Assembly (NCBI GenBank): GCA_035487355.1
Contig: DATHMF010000006.1
Coordinates: forward strand, 185,762-249,761
Source: Terriglobales bacterium
Lineage (GTDB): Bacteria > Acidobacteriota > Terriglobia > Terriglobales > Acidobacteriaceae
Direction of reading: 5' to 3'
DNA length: 64,000 nt
The translations under genes were made by a program, and so were the position numbers. How positions within the stretch are numbered: position 1 is the first letter of the stretch; every line of letters begins with the position of its first letter. The notes below the pieces were generated by a model. That model searched no databases. It had not been told where the DNA came from and saw nothing but the letters and a program-made list of their open reading frames with translations. Of this stretch, positions 1 to 9,499 are shown one piece after another.

Positions 1-1593
1 GTGCTTGCCTACTCGCAAGGCCTCCAGGCCCCACCAAAATTTAAGCACGTGATTGTGGTTTTCCAGGAAAACCGTACGCCCGACAATCTCTTCCAGGGAT
101 TGCTGACCTGGCCCGGCATTGATCCGAAAAAGTATGACATCCAGCCCAGCGGGATGGTCGCCGGCACCTGTAAGAATCCGCAGGCACCCAGCATCGCCGG
201 TGGCACCTACGACCCGGCAACTTGTTCCATCACAGGCGGAACACAAGAGAATCGCTGCCTCGAGCCCCAGCCGCTCGCAGGTGGATATGACCCCAGCCAC
301 AGCCACTGCGCCTTCCTCACCATGTATGACTCTGGCAAGATGGATGGCGCCGGTTTCGTCAAAGATAATTGCCACAAGGCGAAGAACTGCACGGGCAACG
401 GCGCCGGGCAGTTTCTCTCCTACAAGTTCACACCCAACATTCAGCATCGGCTCGATCCTTACCTGCAGATTGCCGCCGAATACGGCTGGGCAAACCGCAT
501 GTTCCAAACCAACCAGGGACCGAGCTTTCCTGCGCACCAATATCTTTTCGGCGGAACTTCGGCCCAGACGGCCGCAGACGATAAGAAGGCTGCTTTCATC
601 GCAGAAAATCCGGGCGGCATCATGATTGCGCATCATGCCTACCCTGGCTGCCTTTCGCCACCGCAGGAATCGAACAGGGTGGTTTCTCCTCTTCCCAGCG
701 GAGAGCAATGTCCGGCGGGTTGCACCTGCTACAGCAACGGCAGCAAGGAGTGCAAGATTACCCAGGGAACCGAGCACAACCTGTGCTTCGATCATCCCAC
801 GCTGGCGACGCTGCTCGATCAGCACCAACTGAGCTGGAAATACTATGCGCCCTCGCAGGGATCAATCTGGAATGCTCCGCATTCGATTAAAGAAGTCTGC
901 CAGCCCGACTACACCACCGGCAAATGCACAGGCCCGGATTACAACAATGTGGATTTCAACCTGACCCACGTGGTCGGAGATATTAATGATTCTTCCTGCA
1001 AGCTGGCTGCTGTGAGCTGGGTGATTCCTGACGGGCAATGCTCCGATCACGCCGCCGTCAGCAGGGCCGGAGGACCGGCATGGGTCGCCTCCATCGTCAA
1101 CGCAGTAGGCCAGAGCAAATGCAATTACTGGAAAGACACCGCCATCGTGATCACCTGGGACGACTGGGGAGGCTGGTATGACCACGCGAAGCCGCCCGTA
1201 CTGCCGGGAATTCAGGGCGACTACCAACTCGGCTTCCGCGTGCCGCTGCTGGTGGTCTCGGCTTACACCAAGCCGGGCACGGTGAGTGATGCGGAGAGGG
1301 ACTTCGGCAGCATCCTGCGCTTCATCGAAGAAAATTTCAACCTGGGCGTGGGATCTTTGGGATTTGCCGATGCGCGCGCTCACCACGGCCTCGACGAATT
1401 CTTCAACCAGAGCGCGGGCGACTTCCGCATGATTCAGGCGCCACCGGTTCCTCCTTTCTGCACCATGGCGCCAGGTCAGGGCGTAGCCCCTGACGACGAT
1501 GCTGAGGAAGGCTCCGCTCCCAGTACTAGCGATGTTCCGCAACCGCAACGCAGAAATCGGAGGCAAAGGCAGGGACAGCCTGTTGCCAACTGA
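1..1593 (+). CDS. Secreted phosphoesterase (phospholipase C / acid phosphatase-like), 5' end outside window
   Basis: Phosphoesterase family (PF04185-type) enzyme that would hydrolyse phosphate mono- or diesters outside the cytoplasm. Visible family blocks are ENRTPDNLF at residues 23-31, the Asp/His-rich WDDWGGWYDH block near residue 386 (metal and catalytic residues in this family), GFRVPLLVVSAY near 413 and FGSILRFIEENF near 436. The visible reading frame opens at base 1 with a GTG and residues LAYSQGLQA, which look like the end of a signal peptide. The true start is therefore probably upstream of the window and this is a 3' partial gene. The C-terminal ~40 residues are acidic, then Arg/Gln-rich and disordered. 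A terminator-like hairpin follows at 1650-1672. Exact substrate cannot be told from sequence. Confidence 0.85.
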   Translation: MLAYSQGLQAPPKFKHVIVVFQENRTPDNLFQGLLTWPGIDPKKYDIQPSGMVAGTCKNPQAPSIAGGTYDPATCSITGGTQENRCLEPQPLAGGYDPSHSHCAFLTMYDSGKMDGAGFVKDNCHKAKNCTGNGAGQFLSYKFTPNIQHRLDPYLQIAAEYGWANRMFQTNQGPSFPAHQYLFGGTSAQTAADDKKAAFIAENPGGIMIAHHAYPGCLSPPQESNRVVSPLPSGEQCPAGCTCYSNGSKECKITQGTEHNLCFDHPTLATLLDQHQLSWKYYAPSQGSIWNAPHSIKEVCQPDYTTGKCTGPDYNNVDFNLTHVVGDINDSSCKLAAVSWVIPDGQCSDHAAVSRAGGPAWVASIVNAVGQSKCNYWKDTAIVITWDDWGGWYDHAKPPVLPGIQGDYQLGFRVPLLVVSAYTKPGTVSDAERDFGSILRFIEENFNLGVGSLGFADARAHHGLDEFFNQSAGDFRMIQAPPVPPFCTMAPGQGVAPDDDAEEGSAPSTSDVPQPQRRNRRQRQGQPVAN

Positions 1594-1608
1594 TCGATCA
1601 CTTTTACA

Positions 1609-1681
1609 CCCGTCCAACCATGGTTCTGTAATCGTCAACCTACAACCACCCAGCCGGCGACCCTCCGGCTGGATGCTTTAA
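1609..1681 (+). terminator. Terminator-bearing repeat, copy 1
   Basis: The hairpin has arms CCAGCCGG (1650-1657) and CCGGCTGG (1665-1672) and lies downstream of the phosphoesterase. The surrounding ~73 bp, beginning cccgtccaacc, recur almost identically after the sulfatase at 3581-3653. No long T-tract follows (tgcttta), so termination strength is uncertain. Confidence 0.55.
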
Positions 1682-1743
1682 AAAAGGGGAAGAAGACTCT
1701 GCAGTAAGACAATAATCGCTCAACTCGAAAGGAGATACCTTTT

Positions 1744-3555
1744 ATGAAGACACCGCGCTGGGGTAACATCAGCACCTACTATACCTTGATCACCATCATC
1801 TGCATGGCGTGCGCTCTGGGAACGAATGCTCGCGCCCAGGGACCTATGGTGACACCCGCGAGGCCCAACATTGTTTTCATTCTCACGGATGACTTTTCAA
1901 TGAACCTCGTGCAGGAAATGACGCAATCCAAATACCACGGTTTGCAGGACATGATGAACGAGGGCACGACCTTCTCTAACTTCTTCGTCAGCGACTCGCT
2001 CTGTTGCCCATCACGTTCCTCCATCTTCACCGGCAAGTTTCCCCACAATACTGGTGTCTTTACCAACACTTGGGCGCCCGCGAAAGGCCAAACGGATGGC
2101 GGATTTGGAGCATTCATGAAAAATGATGACCAAAAACACACCTTCGCCCTTGCCCTTCATCAGGCCAAACCCGCATACACGACCGCCATGCTCGGCAAGT
2201 ATCTCAATGGCTATCTTCCCTGGGACACCGAGCCCTACAATAAGCCCAACATTCTCAAAAACGGCTGGGGATGGGACGAATGGTATGTGGCCGGCAACGG
2301 TTACCCCGAATTTACGTATGACCTGTTCCAGGTTCCAATTCCAGATCCTGCCGGCTCCGTTCAGCATTACGGAATTGATCCGGAAAATTACATGACCGAC
2401 GTCCTGTCAGGACTGGCTCAGGACTTCATCAAACGCGCCAAAGGGCCTTTCTTCATCGAGATTGCGACCTTCGCGCCCCATGCGCCTTACCGGCCTGCCT
2501 ATCGTGATGAAACCGCGTTTCCCGGCCTGCAAGTCCCGCGCACGCCCACCTATGACGCGCGTCCCGATGCCCAGGCTCCGGATTGGATGAAGGATATCCC
2601 ACCGCTCGCCCAGCCCGAGAAGGATGCGATGGATGACCAATTCCGCTTGCGCGCGCAATGCACCTTGTCCATTGACAAGATGATCAGCGACATCCGGGCG
2701 ACCTTGCGCGCGCTCGGCAAAGATAAGAATACCTATATCTTCTTCAGCGCCGATAATGGCTATCACATGGGTGATTATTCATTTCTGCCTGGAAAAATGA
2801 CGCCCTTCGACCTCGACATCCGAGTTCCGCTCGTTGTCACCGGCCCTGGAGTCTCTCACCAGACCCTCAGCGAAATCACCCAGACTGTAGATCTGGCCCC
2901 GACCTTCACCGAGCTTGGCGGCAACACCGCGCCCACGGAACCCGATGGGCATAGCCTGGTTCCGCTGTTGCACGGTAAGAACCCGGCATGGCGTCAGATG
3001 GCGCTCATCGAGCACCATGGGCCACCCGATGATGCTTCCGACCCTGACAACGAAAAGCATGAGAAGTCATCCGGTGATGCCAATCCGCCCAATTATGAGG
3101 CGCTTCGCAGTGATACCTACATGTACGTCGAGTATTCCAATGAAACCAGGATTACATCCGTTTCTTCCACCAGCACCGATGCCACTTTCATGGTGAAAAA
3201 TAACTTCATCGTGGTGGGCACGCAGGTTTCAATTGCCGGTGTCAGCATTCCGCAGTTCAATCTCGATAACCAGGTGGTGACGGCGGCCACCCCAACCCAG
3301 TTCACCATCCATGGCTCATTCTCCCCTACGGCAAGCACCGCCACGACCGGCACTGTGACCGCAGGCAAAAATGGCGTGAGCGAATACGGATATTACAACC
3401 TGGATAGCGGCAGCACAGGCTACGACCCGAACGAACTCAAGAACGTCTTCAATAGCCTTCCGCCAGCCACAAAGACGACCCTGCATGACGCAGTCGTAAC
3501 CAATACAACCTGCGGCGAGACGGGGAAGCCCACCTGCTGGCAAGCACAGCAGTAG
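1744..3555 (+). CDS. Secreted sulfatase (N-acetylglucosamine-6-sulfatase-like)
   Basis: Alkaline-phosphatase-superfamily sulfatase, exported by a signal peptide (residues 1-31, ending NARA). PNIVFILTDD at 41-50 supplies metal-binding aspartates. The formylglycine motif is C87-C88-P-S-R91 followed by SSIFTGKFPHN, matching the type I Cys sulfatase signature and most like N-acetylglucosamine-6-sulfatases. FFSADNGYHMG supplies the second metal cluster. The start has a strong site, AAAGGAG, eight bases before ATG. An unusual ~75-residue Ser/Thr/Val-rich beta-type insertion (about residues 462-540) separates the normally adjacent MYVEY and EYGYYNLDSGSTGYDPNELKN blocks. Likely acts on sulfated polysaccharide or mucin-type glycans. 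Maturation needs a formylglycine-generating enzyme not encoded here. Confidence 0.9.
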   Translation: MKTPRWGNISTYYTLITIICMACALGTNARAQGPMVTPARPNIVFILTDDFSMNLVQEMTQSKYHGLQDMMNEGTTFSNFFVSDSLCCPSRSSIFTGKFPHNTGVFTNTWAPAKGQTDGGFGAFMKNDDQKHTFALALHQAKPAYTTAMLGKYLNGYLPWDTEPYNKPNILKNGWGWDEWYVAGNGYPEFTYDLFQVPIPDPAGSVQHYGIDPENYMTDVLSGLAQDFIKRAKGPFFIEIATFAPHAPYRPAYRDETAFPGLQVPRTPTYDARPDAQAPDWMKDIPPLAQPEKDAMDDQFRLRAQCTLSIDKMISDIRATLRALGKDKNTYIFFSADNGYHMGDYSFLPGKMTPFDLDIRVPLVVTGPGVSHQTLSEITQTVDLAPTFTELGGNTAPTEPDGHSLVPLLHGKNPAWRQMALIEHHGPPDDASDPDNEKHEKSSGDANPPNYEALRSDTYMYVEYSNETRITSVSSTSTDATFMVKNNFIVVGTQVSIAGVSIPQFNLDNQVVTAATPTQFTIHGSFSPTASTATTGTVTAGKNGVSEYGYYNLDSGSTGYDPNELKNVFNSLPPATKTTLHDAVVTNTTCGETGKPTCWQAQQ

Positions 3556-3580
3556 ACATGCCAAATTTGGAAGCGATGCT

Positions 3581-3653
3581 CCCGTCCAACCCTGGTTCTG
3601 TAAACGCCAACCCACAACCACCCAGCCGGTGACCCTCCGGCTGGGTGCTTTAA
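3581..3653 (+). terminator. Terminator-bearing repeat, copy 2
   Basis: The hairpin CCCAGCCGG (3621-3629) / CCGGCTGGG (3637-3645) is followed by tgctttaaaa, just downstream of the sulfatase stop. It is nearly identical over ~73 bp to 1609-1681, with only a few substitutions, including compensated stem changes. Confidence 0.6.
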
Positions 3654-4187
3654 AATGACATGGCCCCATTGTGGTATCAAAATCTTGGTCGCCGAGAAAT
3701 CGTGGACTATCATCGGCCTGGAAGCCTGCCCCGGCGTGCCGCGGGTGTATCCAGCACCCCAGGGTGCGGGGTCATTGCCCAAAAAGCTCTTTGAAAACTT
3801 ACTGATTGCGGTCCACGTTCACGACTCTTAAGATTACCGGCTCAGCTACACCGGGTGTTTAACACTTCAAACTCTACTCGAAACCATTACTCCGTCTCAT
3901 CCGTAAGAGATTGAATGTCAATGATTTAGAGCTGCGGACATTACTTCGAGTAATGGGGGGTGGGGACTACTTTAATCCGGTTTAGCGAGCATCTGGGCCG
4001 CGAGCAAAGATGAAACGATCCGGGTTTGGTTCTTCCCGGCTTGGGCCGTTCCACACTAGCAGCTAGTGACTCGCTTGACCTCGCTCTTCCCCGCTATTCA
4101 TGCGGGTCAAACCATGATTCGAAAGCGCGGCCCCACTAGCTAGCAAGTGGGGTACCCGCCAGGCTGACATCCACAGCCCACGCAGTA
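3654..4187. other. Intergenic region, no gene seen
   Basis: About 530 bp between convergent genes. I found no open frame with a ribosome-binding site. It contains a hairpin, CCCCACT (4131-4137) / AGTGGGG (4146-4152), with the loop agctagca. This lies just past the stop of the minus-strand 635-aa gene and could help terminate it, although no T-tract follows on that strand. A similar agctagca-ggggtacc string occurs near 28853. Confidence 0.5.
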
Positions 4188-6095
4188 TCACTTCATCGTC
4201 TGAGAACTGCTGCCTGGCAGCGCTCTCAGCACGAGCGTCCACGACATGGGCTTTTCGGGTGTGATTACGCTGTTGCGGGCCTCCAGGTTGAGGTAGAAGG
4301 GGATGTAACCCCGGCTGCCTTTGCCCCACGCACTGTTCCCTGTCGCGCAAAGCTCGGTTTGAATCGGCCAGTCAGAATGCTTGACTGTAACTTCGAGCGA
4401 GCCTTCCGGCGAGTCAAAGCGGTCAATGCGATGTCCGTCTTCGAAGCGGGTGGCATCGCGGTCTCCCGTTGTGGGAATAATCACCCAGAAACGCCGGATG
4501 GTTGTCGGCTTGGAGGCTGAAACTTTCTCCGTACGGAGCAAAGAGTTGCCTTCGACCTTCCACTCCACCTGCGCTGTGATGCCGGGGTCTACAATCTCTC
4601 CTGATTTGGTGCCCAACACCGCCCATCGCTTCCACACTACGCGCAGGCTAAGTCCGTCGGCGGAGGGAGTAATCTCATCGGCGCCATCACCGGCAACGAT
4701 GACGCGGCCATCTTCCAGTTCCAAATAGGGAGTCATGGCCGGGACTGGTTGCTGCACTGGAGGGGCGTATCCTGGCAAACTGTAAGGAGCGGGCAGGTAA
4801 TCGGAAATTCCGGGCACGGGTCCGGTGGTGATGGGAAGCGCGAAGCGGAGTTGGCCATGGCGCACCAGCCATACGCCCGAGGGACGGTCGCCTTTGCGGA
4901 AGTATTCAAAGCGCGCCATTTCGGGCAGCGTCACGTGCGCTGGAAATGAAGTAATGTGCTCATCGCTCATCGCTTGCATGAACAATGCCTGCGCGCCTGC
5001 CACTTTCCCAAAAAAGGCCGTCGTCTGCTGCCACTCACGCGTTGGGCTGATGTAGCTGTAGTTCCCCCGGCCAAAGGCAAATACATTGAGCAGGTGGCGA
5101 TTGGGTTGAAAATCATTTTCCAGCCAGCGCCAGGCCGCGTAGTATGCGCTGGCCAGTTGCGGCAGAGGCGCGGGGCGAAATTGAGGATGCTTGGCCAGGA
5201 AGGCGACGATCTCCGTGGTGTCAATGTAGCTGATGACTCCCAGGCTGCGTCCCCAGGGATAGCCATAGCCATCAGGCGAAAGCAGGTCCCACCATGTGCG
5301 CATCTGCGCTTTGAGCGTGGGCTCCATGGCTTTCATTACATCCTCGCGCCCCAGGGTTTCTGCCGCATCATAGACGAAACGCGCGTATTCATTCGAATAG
5401 CGGTCATAGCGGCCGGTGGGAATGCTGTCATCAGAATAAAGATTGCCTTTGAGAAACTGGTCGGCGGCGCGGTCGAGCACATCATCGGCAAAGGCGCGGT
5501 CGGTGATGATCCCCATCTGATAATCCAGGGAAACGATGCGCGCAGCCACGCCGAAGTAGTTCTCCGGAAGATTGATGACATGCCCGGTCTTCTTGTCGTA
5601 AAAGCGCTCCGGATCAAGCAGCGATCGCCATTGTGTCTGCTCTTCCGGCGTGAACGACTGCCAGAGCGCGTTGCTCTTCAGGTCTGTACCGAAGCTTCGC
5701 AATGAGAGTGCGCCAGCCAATTGCGCAAAGGTCTTGCCGCCTTGCCTGGCTTCGATGAGGCCTCCCTGGCCGATGAGGTAGGTGACCTCCCGCCCGGCAA
5801 TTGTCTTATCTCCTGAGAGAGCGGCATAGGAGGCGACGGCGCGGGTGAATGTCCCCCAGTCGAAATCGCCGGTGGTAGGCACGCCGACAACGCGCTCCTG
5901 CGGAGGATTAAAAGAGTGAATATCGGCAACGTGCGCGCCGATCTCTCGCCCCAGAAAGGCAGTGATCTCTTTGGAAAGCTGATCGGTTGAAACCGTGTCT
6001 GAATTCGATGGAGAGGACGGCTGCTGAGCCCACAGGCAGGAAGTTGTGAGAATGCAAAGCAGGCAGACGAGTCTGGCGCTTTTAAGAAAAATCAT
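4188..6095 (-). CDS. Secreted protein of unrecognised family in the alginate/uronate locus
   Basis: 635 residues with a signal peptide (about 1-23, ending CLWA-QQ). I do not recognise a named family. Residues ~40-370 are helical and rich in aromatic residues (repeated YAALSGD, YDAAETLGRED, YYAAWRWLENDF patterns), consistent with an alpha/alpha toroid. Residues ~370-630 read as beta-rich, ending in a sandwich-like segment. This two-part layout resembles many polysaccharide lyases and some hydrolases (heparinase II/III-like, DUF2264-like). It lies 38 bp downstream of the PL5 alginate lyase on the same strand, so the two are probably co-transcribed. A role in cleaving or binding uronate-containing polysaccharide is inferred from context only. 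No strong Shine-Dalgarno sequence is visible before the ATG. Confidence 0.7.
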   Translation of the reverse strand: MIFLKSARLVCLLCILTTSCLWAQQPSSPSNSDTVSTDQLSKEITAFLGREIGAHVADIHSFNPPQERVVGVPTTGDFDWGTFTRAVASYAALSGDKTIAGREVTYLIGQGGLIEARQGGKTFAQLAGALSLRSFGTDLKSNALWQSFTPEEQTQWRSLLDPERFYDKKTGHVINLPENYFGVAARIVSLDYQMGIITDRAFADDVLDRAADQFLKGNLYSDDSIPTGRYDRYSNEYARFVYDAAETLGREDVMKAMEPTLKAQMRTWWDLLSPDGYGYPWGRSLGVISYIDTTEIVAFLAKHPQFRPAPLPQLASAYYAAWRWLENDFQPNRHLLNVFAFGRGNYSYISPTREWQQTTAFFGKVAGAQALFMQAMSDEHITSFPAHVTLPEMARFEYFRKGDRPSGVWLVRHGQLRFALPITTGPVPGISDYLPAPYSLPGYAPPVQQPVPAMTPYLELEDGRVIVAGDGADEITPSADGLSLRVVWKRWAVLGTKSGEIVDPGITAQVEWKVEGNSLLRTEKVSASKPTTIRRFWVIIPTTGDRDATRFEDGHRIDRFDSPEGSLEVTVKHSDWPIQTELCATGNSAWGKGSRGYIPFYLNLEARNSVITPEKPMSWTLVLRALPGSSSQTMK

Positions 6096-6133
6096 GAAGT
6101 AACTGTATCCCCTGGATCAGTCTCTGTAACAAA

Positions 6134-7330
6134 TCAATTTTTCAGCGCAGCGTGCAACAACAGAACATCAACACCATCATTGGAAGATTCGAGCTTGTCG
6201 GCCAACTCTTCGTATCGAGGTTCGTGATAGTTTGCCGCTGCTCTCAATAATGGTGAACTAAGTTCTGCGGCGGTGAAGCCGGTGATTTGCTGATACTCCC
6301 ATTTTTTTTGTCCAGCAGCGAAGGGCACGAGAAAATCGAGCGCCTTGCGGATGCTGCGCCCATCAGAAGTCTTGAATGACCACAGGTCAACGCCCAGCGG
6401 CTTCCCCAGTTGAGCCAGCGTCATCAGGCCGCGCAGATTCATAATGCTGTAGCTGAAGGCCCGCGTGCGGGCGAGTTCGAGAGGCTGGCTGCCATCGGGC
6501 TCAATTTGCGTAGCGATGCGCTTGCTCTCCGCCTCTCGTATCACCTTCCGGGCCAGTTCACGGTTTCCCAGAAAGAGCGCAAAGTCAGCAAGCTGGATGT
6601 CATAGTAAGTGCCGTGATTGTTCTTTGCTTTGCCCTCGCCGATGCCGTTCGGGCTCTCTTGCAGCCATTTGACGTAGGCGCGAAACCACTCTTCCATTCC
6701 CTTCTGGTCTTTCGCGCTCCAGTTCTTGGAGCCCGCCAACAGGCCGATGGCGTCCACGACGTTCGTGAGGTCCTGGCTTTCCAGGACTCCTGTAGGCCTT
6801 CCATTGTTGACGCCGGGAATTCCCTGGGCAAATTCCAGGTTCGGATTCATGCGCGTCGCCGGCTCAAGAAACCAGGTGCGTAGCAGCAGGGCGGCACGGG
6901 CCGCGTAGGTTTCGTTCCCGGTGAGATAAAAAGCCAATGCCAGCGTGCGCGCATCTCTGCCTAGCCGGCCCATGTTGCCATGATCAGGGAGCTTGTTGAT
7001 TTCGGGATTTTTCTCGCCATCGTGGCGAATATACGGTCCGCTGGGGTTCTTGGAATCAGGCCAAAAATATGGCGCCAGACTCATGTAGTCGTGCTTGTCG
7101 CCACTGGGTGGAGTGATATCTTTCTGCGTGACCGAAAAAGGACCTTCTGTCATCGCCTTGTCGGCGGCATCGCGTGCAGCGATCACCAGAGGATCCTTAG
7201 GACCCGTGCTGGAATGTTTCTGGGCTGCTAATATTTTTGCGTCGAGCAGGAACACGCGCGGAAGCTCGCCGGCAACTAAAAATGTGGAGCCGAGCAATAG
7301 CGAAAAAGCAATTTTAAGTATTCGACTCAT
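6134..7330 (-). CDS. Alginate lyase, PL5-type (PF05426)
   Basis: Exported enzyme (signal peptide about 1-21, ending VAG-ELPR) that should cleave mannuronate-rich alginate by beta-elimination to give 4,5-unsaturated uronate ends. The family hallmark N237-N238-H239-GTYYD is present, with the Asn/His pair corresponding to the A1-III catalytic residues. AFSY294S supplies the expected tyrosine. [23 protein letters not shown] near the N-terminus is also typical. The 398-residue length fits the family. Products would feed the GH88, KdgF-like, KduI and KduD functions encoded upstream. The gene precedes the 635-aa unknown and follows manD with a 109-bp gap. Confidence 0.88.
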   Translation of the reverse strand: MSRILKIAFSLLLGSTFLVAGELPRVFLLDAKILAAQKHSSTGPKDPLVIAARDAADKAMTEGPFSVTQKDITPPSGDKHDYMSLAPYFWPDSKNPSGPYIRHDGEKNPEINKLPDHGNMGRLGRDARTLALAFYLTGNETYAARAALLLRTWFLEPATRMNPNLEFAQGIPGVNNGRPTGVLESQDLTNVVDAIGLLAGSKNWSAKDQKGMEEWFRAYVKWLQESPNGIGEGKAKNNHGTYYDIQLADFALFLGNRELARKVIREAESKRIATQIEPDGSQPLELARTRAFSYSIMNLRGLMTLAQLGKPLGVDLWSFKTSDGRSIRKALDFLVPFAAGQKKWEYQQITGFTAAELSSPLLRAAANYHEPRYEELADKLESSNDGVDVLLLHAALKN

Positions 7331-7439
7331 AAACTCTCATTTCGTCCCAAAGCACGGATTTGAATAAAGAAATGAACATTTTAATTTCGCGATTGCGGTT
7401 TTTTCCGGATCTTTCTAAATCTTTACTTATCTTTACGAA

Positions 7440-8648
7440 CTACCAATTGTGCATGGTTCCATCCAGTTTGCGATTCACCGGCAGGTAAGCGCGTTCGTAG
7501 GGATACTTGGCGGCCAGGGCTTCGTCAATATCTACGCCCAATCCGGGTTTATCTCCCGGGTGCATAAACCCGTTCTCGAAGGAGTATGCGTGGGGAAATA
7601 CTTTGTATGTCTCCGGTGTGTGCGGCATATATTCCTGGATGCCGAAATTGTGCACGCTCAAATCGAAATGCAGCGCGGCTGCCATGCACACCGGGCTGAG
7701 ATCCGTGGCTCCATGGGAACCGGTGCGCACATGGTACAGCTCGGCAAGGTGCGCAATCCTCTTCAGGTGCGTGATACCGCCGGCATGGACGACACTGGTA
7801 CGAATGTAATCAATCAACTGCTCTTGAATAAGCTGCTGGCAATCGTAGATCGTGTTGAAAATCTCACCAACGGCAATGGGAGTTGTGGTGTGCCGGCGAA
7901 TCAGACGGAAACCTTCCTGCAACTCAGCCGGTGTGGGATCTTCCAGCCAAAATAAATGGCTGAGTTCAAGACTTTTGCCGACCCGCGCTGCTTCAATCGG
8001 GGTCAGGCGGTGATGAGCATCATGCAACAGGTGGACTTCCTCACCATATTCCTTGCGCAGGCGCTCGAAAAGCCGCGGGATGAAATTCATGTACAGCTCG
8101 GTGGACCAGAGATTCTCCGGCGGAGCGTTTTTCTCGGCGGGCTCGTAGTACATATCCCCGCGGCCGATGCCGTAGGTGCTCTTCAAGCCAGGGATCCCTG
8201 ACTGTGCGCGGATAGCCTTATACCCGAGCTTCATATAATGACCGACGGCTTTTACAGTGTCATCTTCGGTCTGTCCGCTGGCGTGGCCATAGACCAGAAC
8301 GGAGTCGCGCGAGGCGCCCCCCAGGAGCTGATACACGGGGGTATTGAGGCTCTTGCCTTTAATGTCCCAGAGTGCGGTATCCACGGCGGCGATGGCAGTC
8401 ATGGTCACCGGACCGCGCCGCCAATACGCACCTTTATAAAGGTAGTGCCAGATGTCCTCAATCTTGCGGGCATCGCGGCCTATCAACAGCGGCAGGAGGT
8501 GGTCGGTAAGATAGCTGGCTACGGAGAGTTCGCGGCCATTGAGCGTGGCATCGCCCAATCCGTAAATACCGTCTTCGGTTATGATCTTGACGGTGACAAA
8601 ATTCCGGCCAGGACTACAAACAATTACTTTTGCATCTGCGATCTTCAT
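7440..8648 (-). CDS. manD: D-mannonate dehydratase, ManD/RspA type (enolase superfamily)
   Basis: Dehydrates D-mannonate to 2-keto-3-deoxygluconate (KDG), cytoplasmic. The N-terminal [15 protein letters not shown] segment (here [12 protein letters not shown]), [60 protein letters not shown] and [11 protein letters not shown] match the ManD subgroup closely. 402 residues is full length. The ATG at 8648 has no Shine-Dalgarno sequence, but a -10-like TATATT ends 5 bp upstream, suggesting a leaderless message. It is divergent from the SDR gene at 8716 over only 67 bp, so the two probably share control. Some enolase-superfamily ManD proteins have low activity or gluconate preference, so the exact sugar acid is inferred. 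Confidence 0.9.
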   Translation of the reverse strand: MKIADAKVIVCSPGRNFVTVKIITEDGIYGLGDATLNGRELSVASYLTDHLLPLLIGRDARKIEDIWHYLYKGAYWRRGPVTMTAIAAVDTALWDIKGKSLNTPVYQLLGGASRDSVLVYGHASGQTEDDTVKAVGHYMKLGYKAIRAQSGIPGLKSTYGIGRGDMYYEPAEKNAPPENLWSTELYMNFIPRLFERLRKEYGEEVHLLHDAHHRLTPIEAARVGKSLELSHLFWLEDPTPAELQEGFRLIRRHTTTPIAVGEIFNTIYDCQQLIQEQLIDYIRTSVVHAGGITHLKRIAHLAELYHVRTGSHGATDLSPVCMAAALHFDLSVHNFGIQEYMPHTPETYKVFPHAYSFENGFMHPGDKPGLGVDIDEALAAKYPYERAYLPVNRKLDGTMHNW

Positions 8649-8653
8649 GTTTA

Positions 8654-8681
8654 ATATAGTGATTTCGATTTCGTTCTAAAT
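8654..8681 (-). promoter_or_regulatory. Predicted promoter of manD
   Basis: On the minus strand TTTAGA (8676-8681) is followed by a 16-bp spacer and TATATT (8654-8659). A start about 7 bp downstream would fall on the ATG at 8648. This is a sequence match only. Confidence 0.45.
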
Positions 8682-8715
8682 TACAGTCAATCATAAACCC
8701 AGGAAAACCCCATAC

Positions 8716-9489
8716 ATGAATACTTCCCTTGATCTTTCAGAAAAAACTGCCGTCATCATTGGCGGAACCTCAGGAATCGGCCTGACACTCGCCAAAGGAC
8801 TGGCGCAAGCCGGGGCCAATGTCGTGCCCACGGGCCGGCGCGCTGACCTCGTAAAATCGGCGGCGGAAGCGGTCCGCGAAGCCGGCAAACGCTCTCTCGC
8901 TATGCCTACGGATGTAAACGACCGAAGCAGCCTGCAGGCGCTGTTGGATGCCACTTTGGCTGAATTTGGGGGCGTCCATATCCTGGTGAACTGCGCCGGA
9001 CGCACCAAGCGCACTCCCACATTGCAAGTACCGGAGAACGAGTGGAATGAGATCCTGGAGACAAACCTCAACGGCACATTGCGTGCCTGCCAGGTCTTTG
9101 GCCCGCATATGGTGGAACGCAAGTATGGCCGCATCATCAATATCGCTTCTTTGACATCATTCGTGGCCCTCTACGAGGTTGCCGCGTATGGGGCCAGCAA
9201 GGCGGCAGTGGTGTCTTTGACCCGATCGCTTGCCACTGAATTGGCGCAGCATGGGGTCTGCGTCAATGCCATTGCCCCGGGGATCTTTCGCACGGCGCTG
9301 AATTCGGGGCTGCTGGATGGGACTCCGCGCGGCCAGGAACTGCTGCTGCGCACTCCTATGAAACGTTTTGGCCAGGCGGAAGAGCTGATCGGCGCAGCGG
9401 TTTTTCTTGCGTCTGAAGCGGCCAGCTTCGTTACCGGACAGGTGCTCGTGGTGGATGGCGGCTTCCTCGCCAGTGGGGTAAATCAGTAA
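8716..9489 (+). CDS. SDR-family oxidoreductase, probable uronate/aldonate dehydrogenase
   Basis: 257-residue classical short-chain dehydrogenase. GGTSGIGLTLAKG is the cofactor-binding loop, NCAG is present, and Y-G-A-S-K is the active-site YxxxK. The C-terminal FLASEAASFVTGQVLVVDGGF is typical. It is the only plus-strand gene inside the uronate locus and is divergent from manD. The most economical role is reduction of fructuronate to mannonate (UxuB function) or a gluconate 5-dehydrogenase-like step. Specificity cannot be read from sequence. A weak site (caggaaaa) precedes the ATG by about ten bases. Confidence 0.8.
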   Translation: MNTSLDLSEKTAVIIGGTSGIGLTLAKGLAQAGANVVPTGRRADLVKSAAEAVREAGKRSLAMPTDVNDRSSLQALLDATLAEFGGVHILVNCAGRTKRTPTLQVPENEWNEILETNLNGTLRACQVFGPHMVERKYGRIINIASLTSFVALYEVAAYGASKAAVVSLTRSLATELAQHGVCVNAIAPGIFRTALNSGLLDGTPRGQELLLRTPMKRFGQAEELIGAAVFLASEAASFVTGQVLVVDGGFLASGVNQ

Positions 9490-9499
9490 GCACGCCACG

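Noticed and set aside
4956..5705. 249-codon open frame antisense to the 635-aa secreted protein
   Set aside because: The minus-strand protein has a signal peptide and coherent texture; the antisense frame does not.
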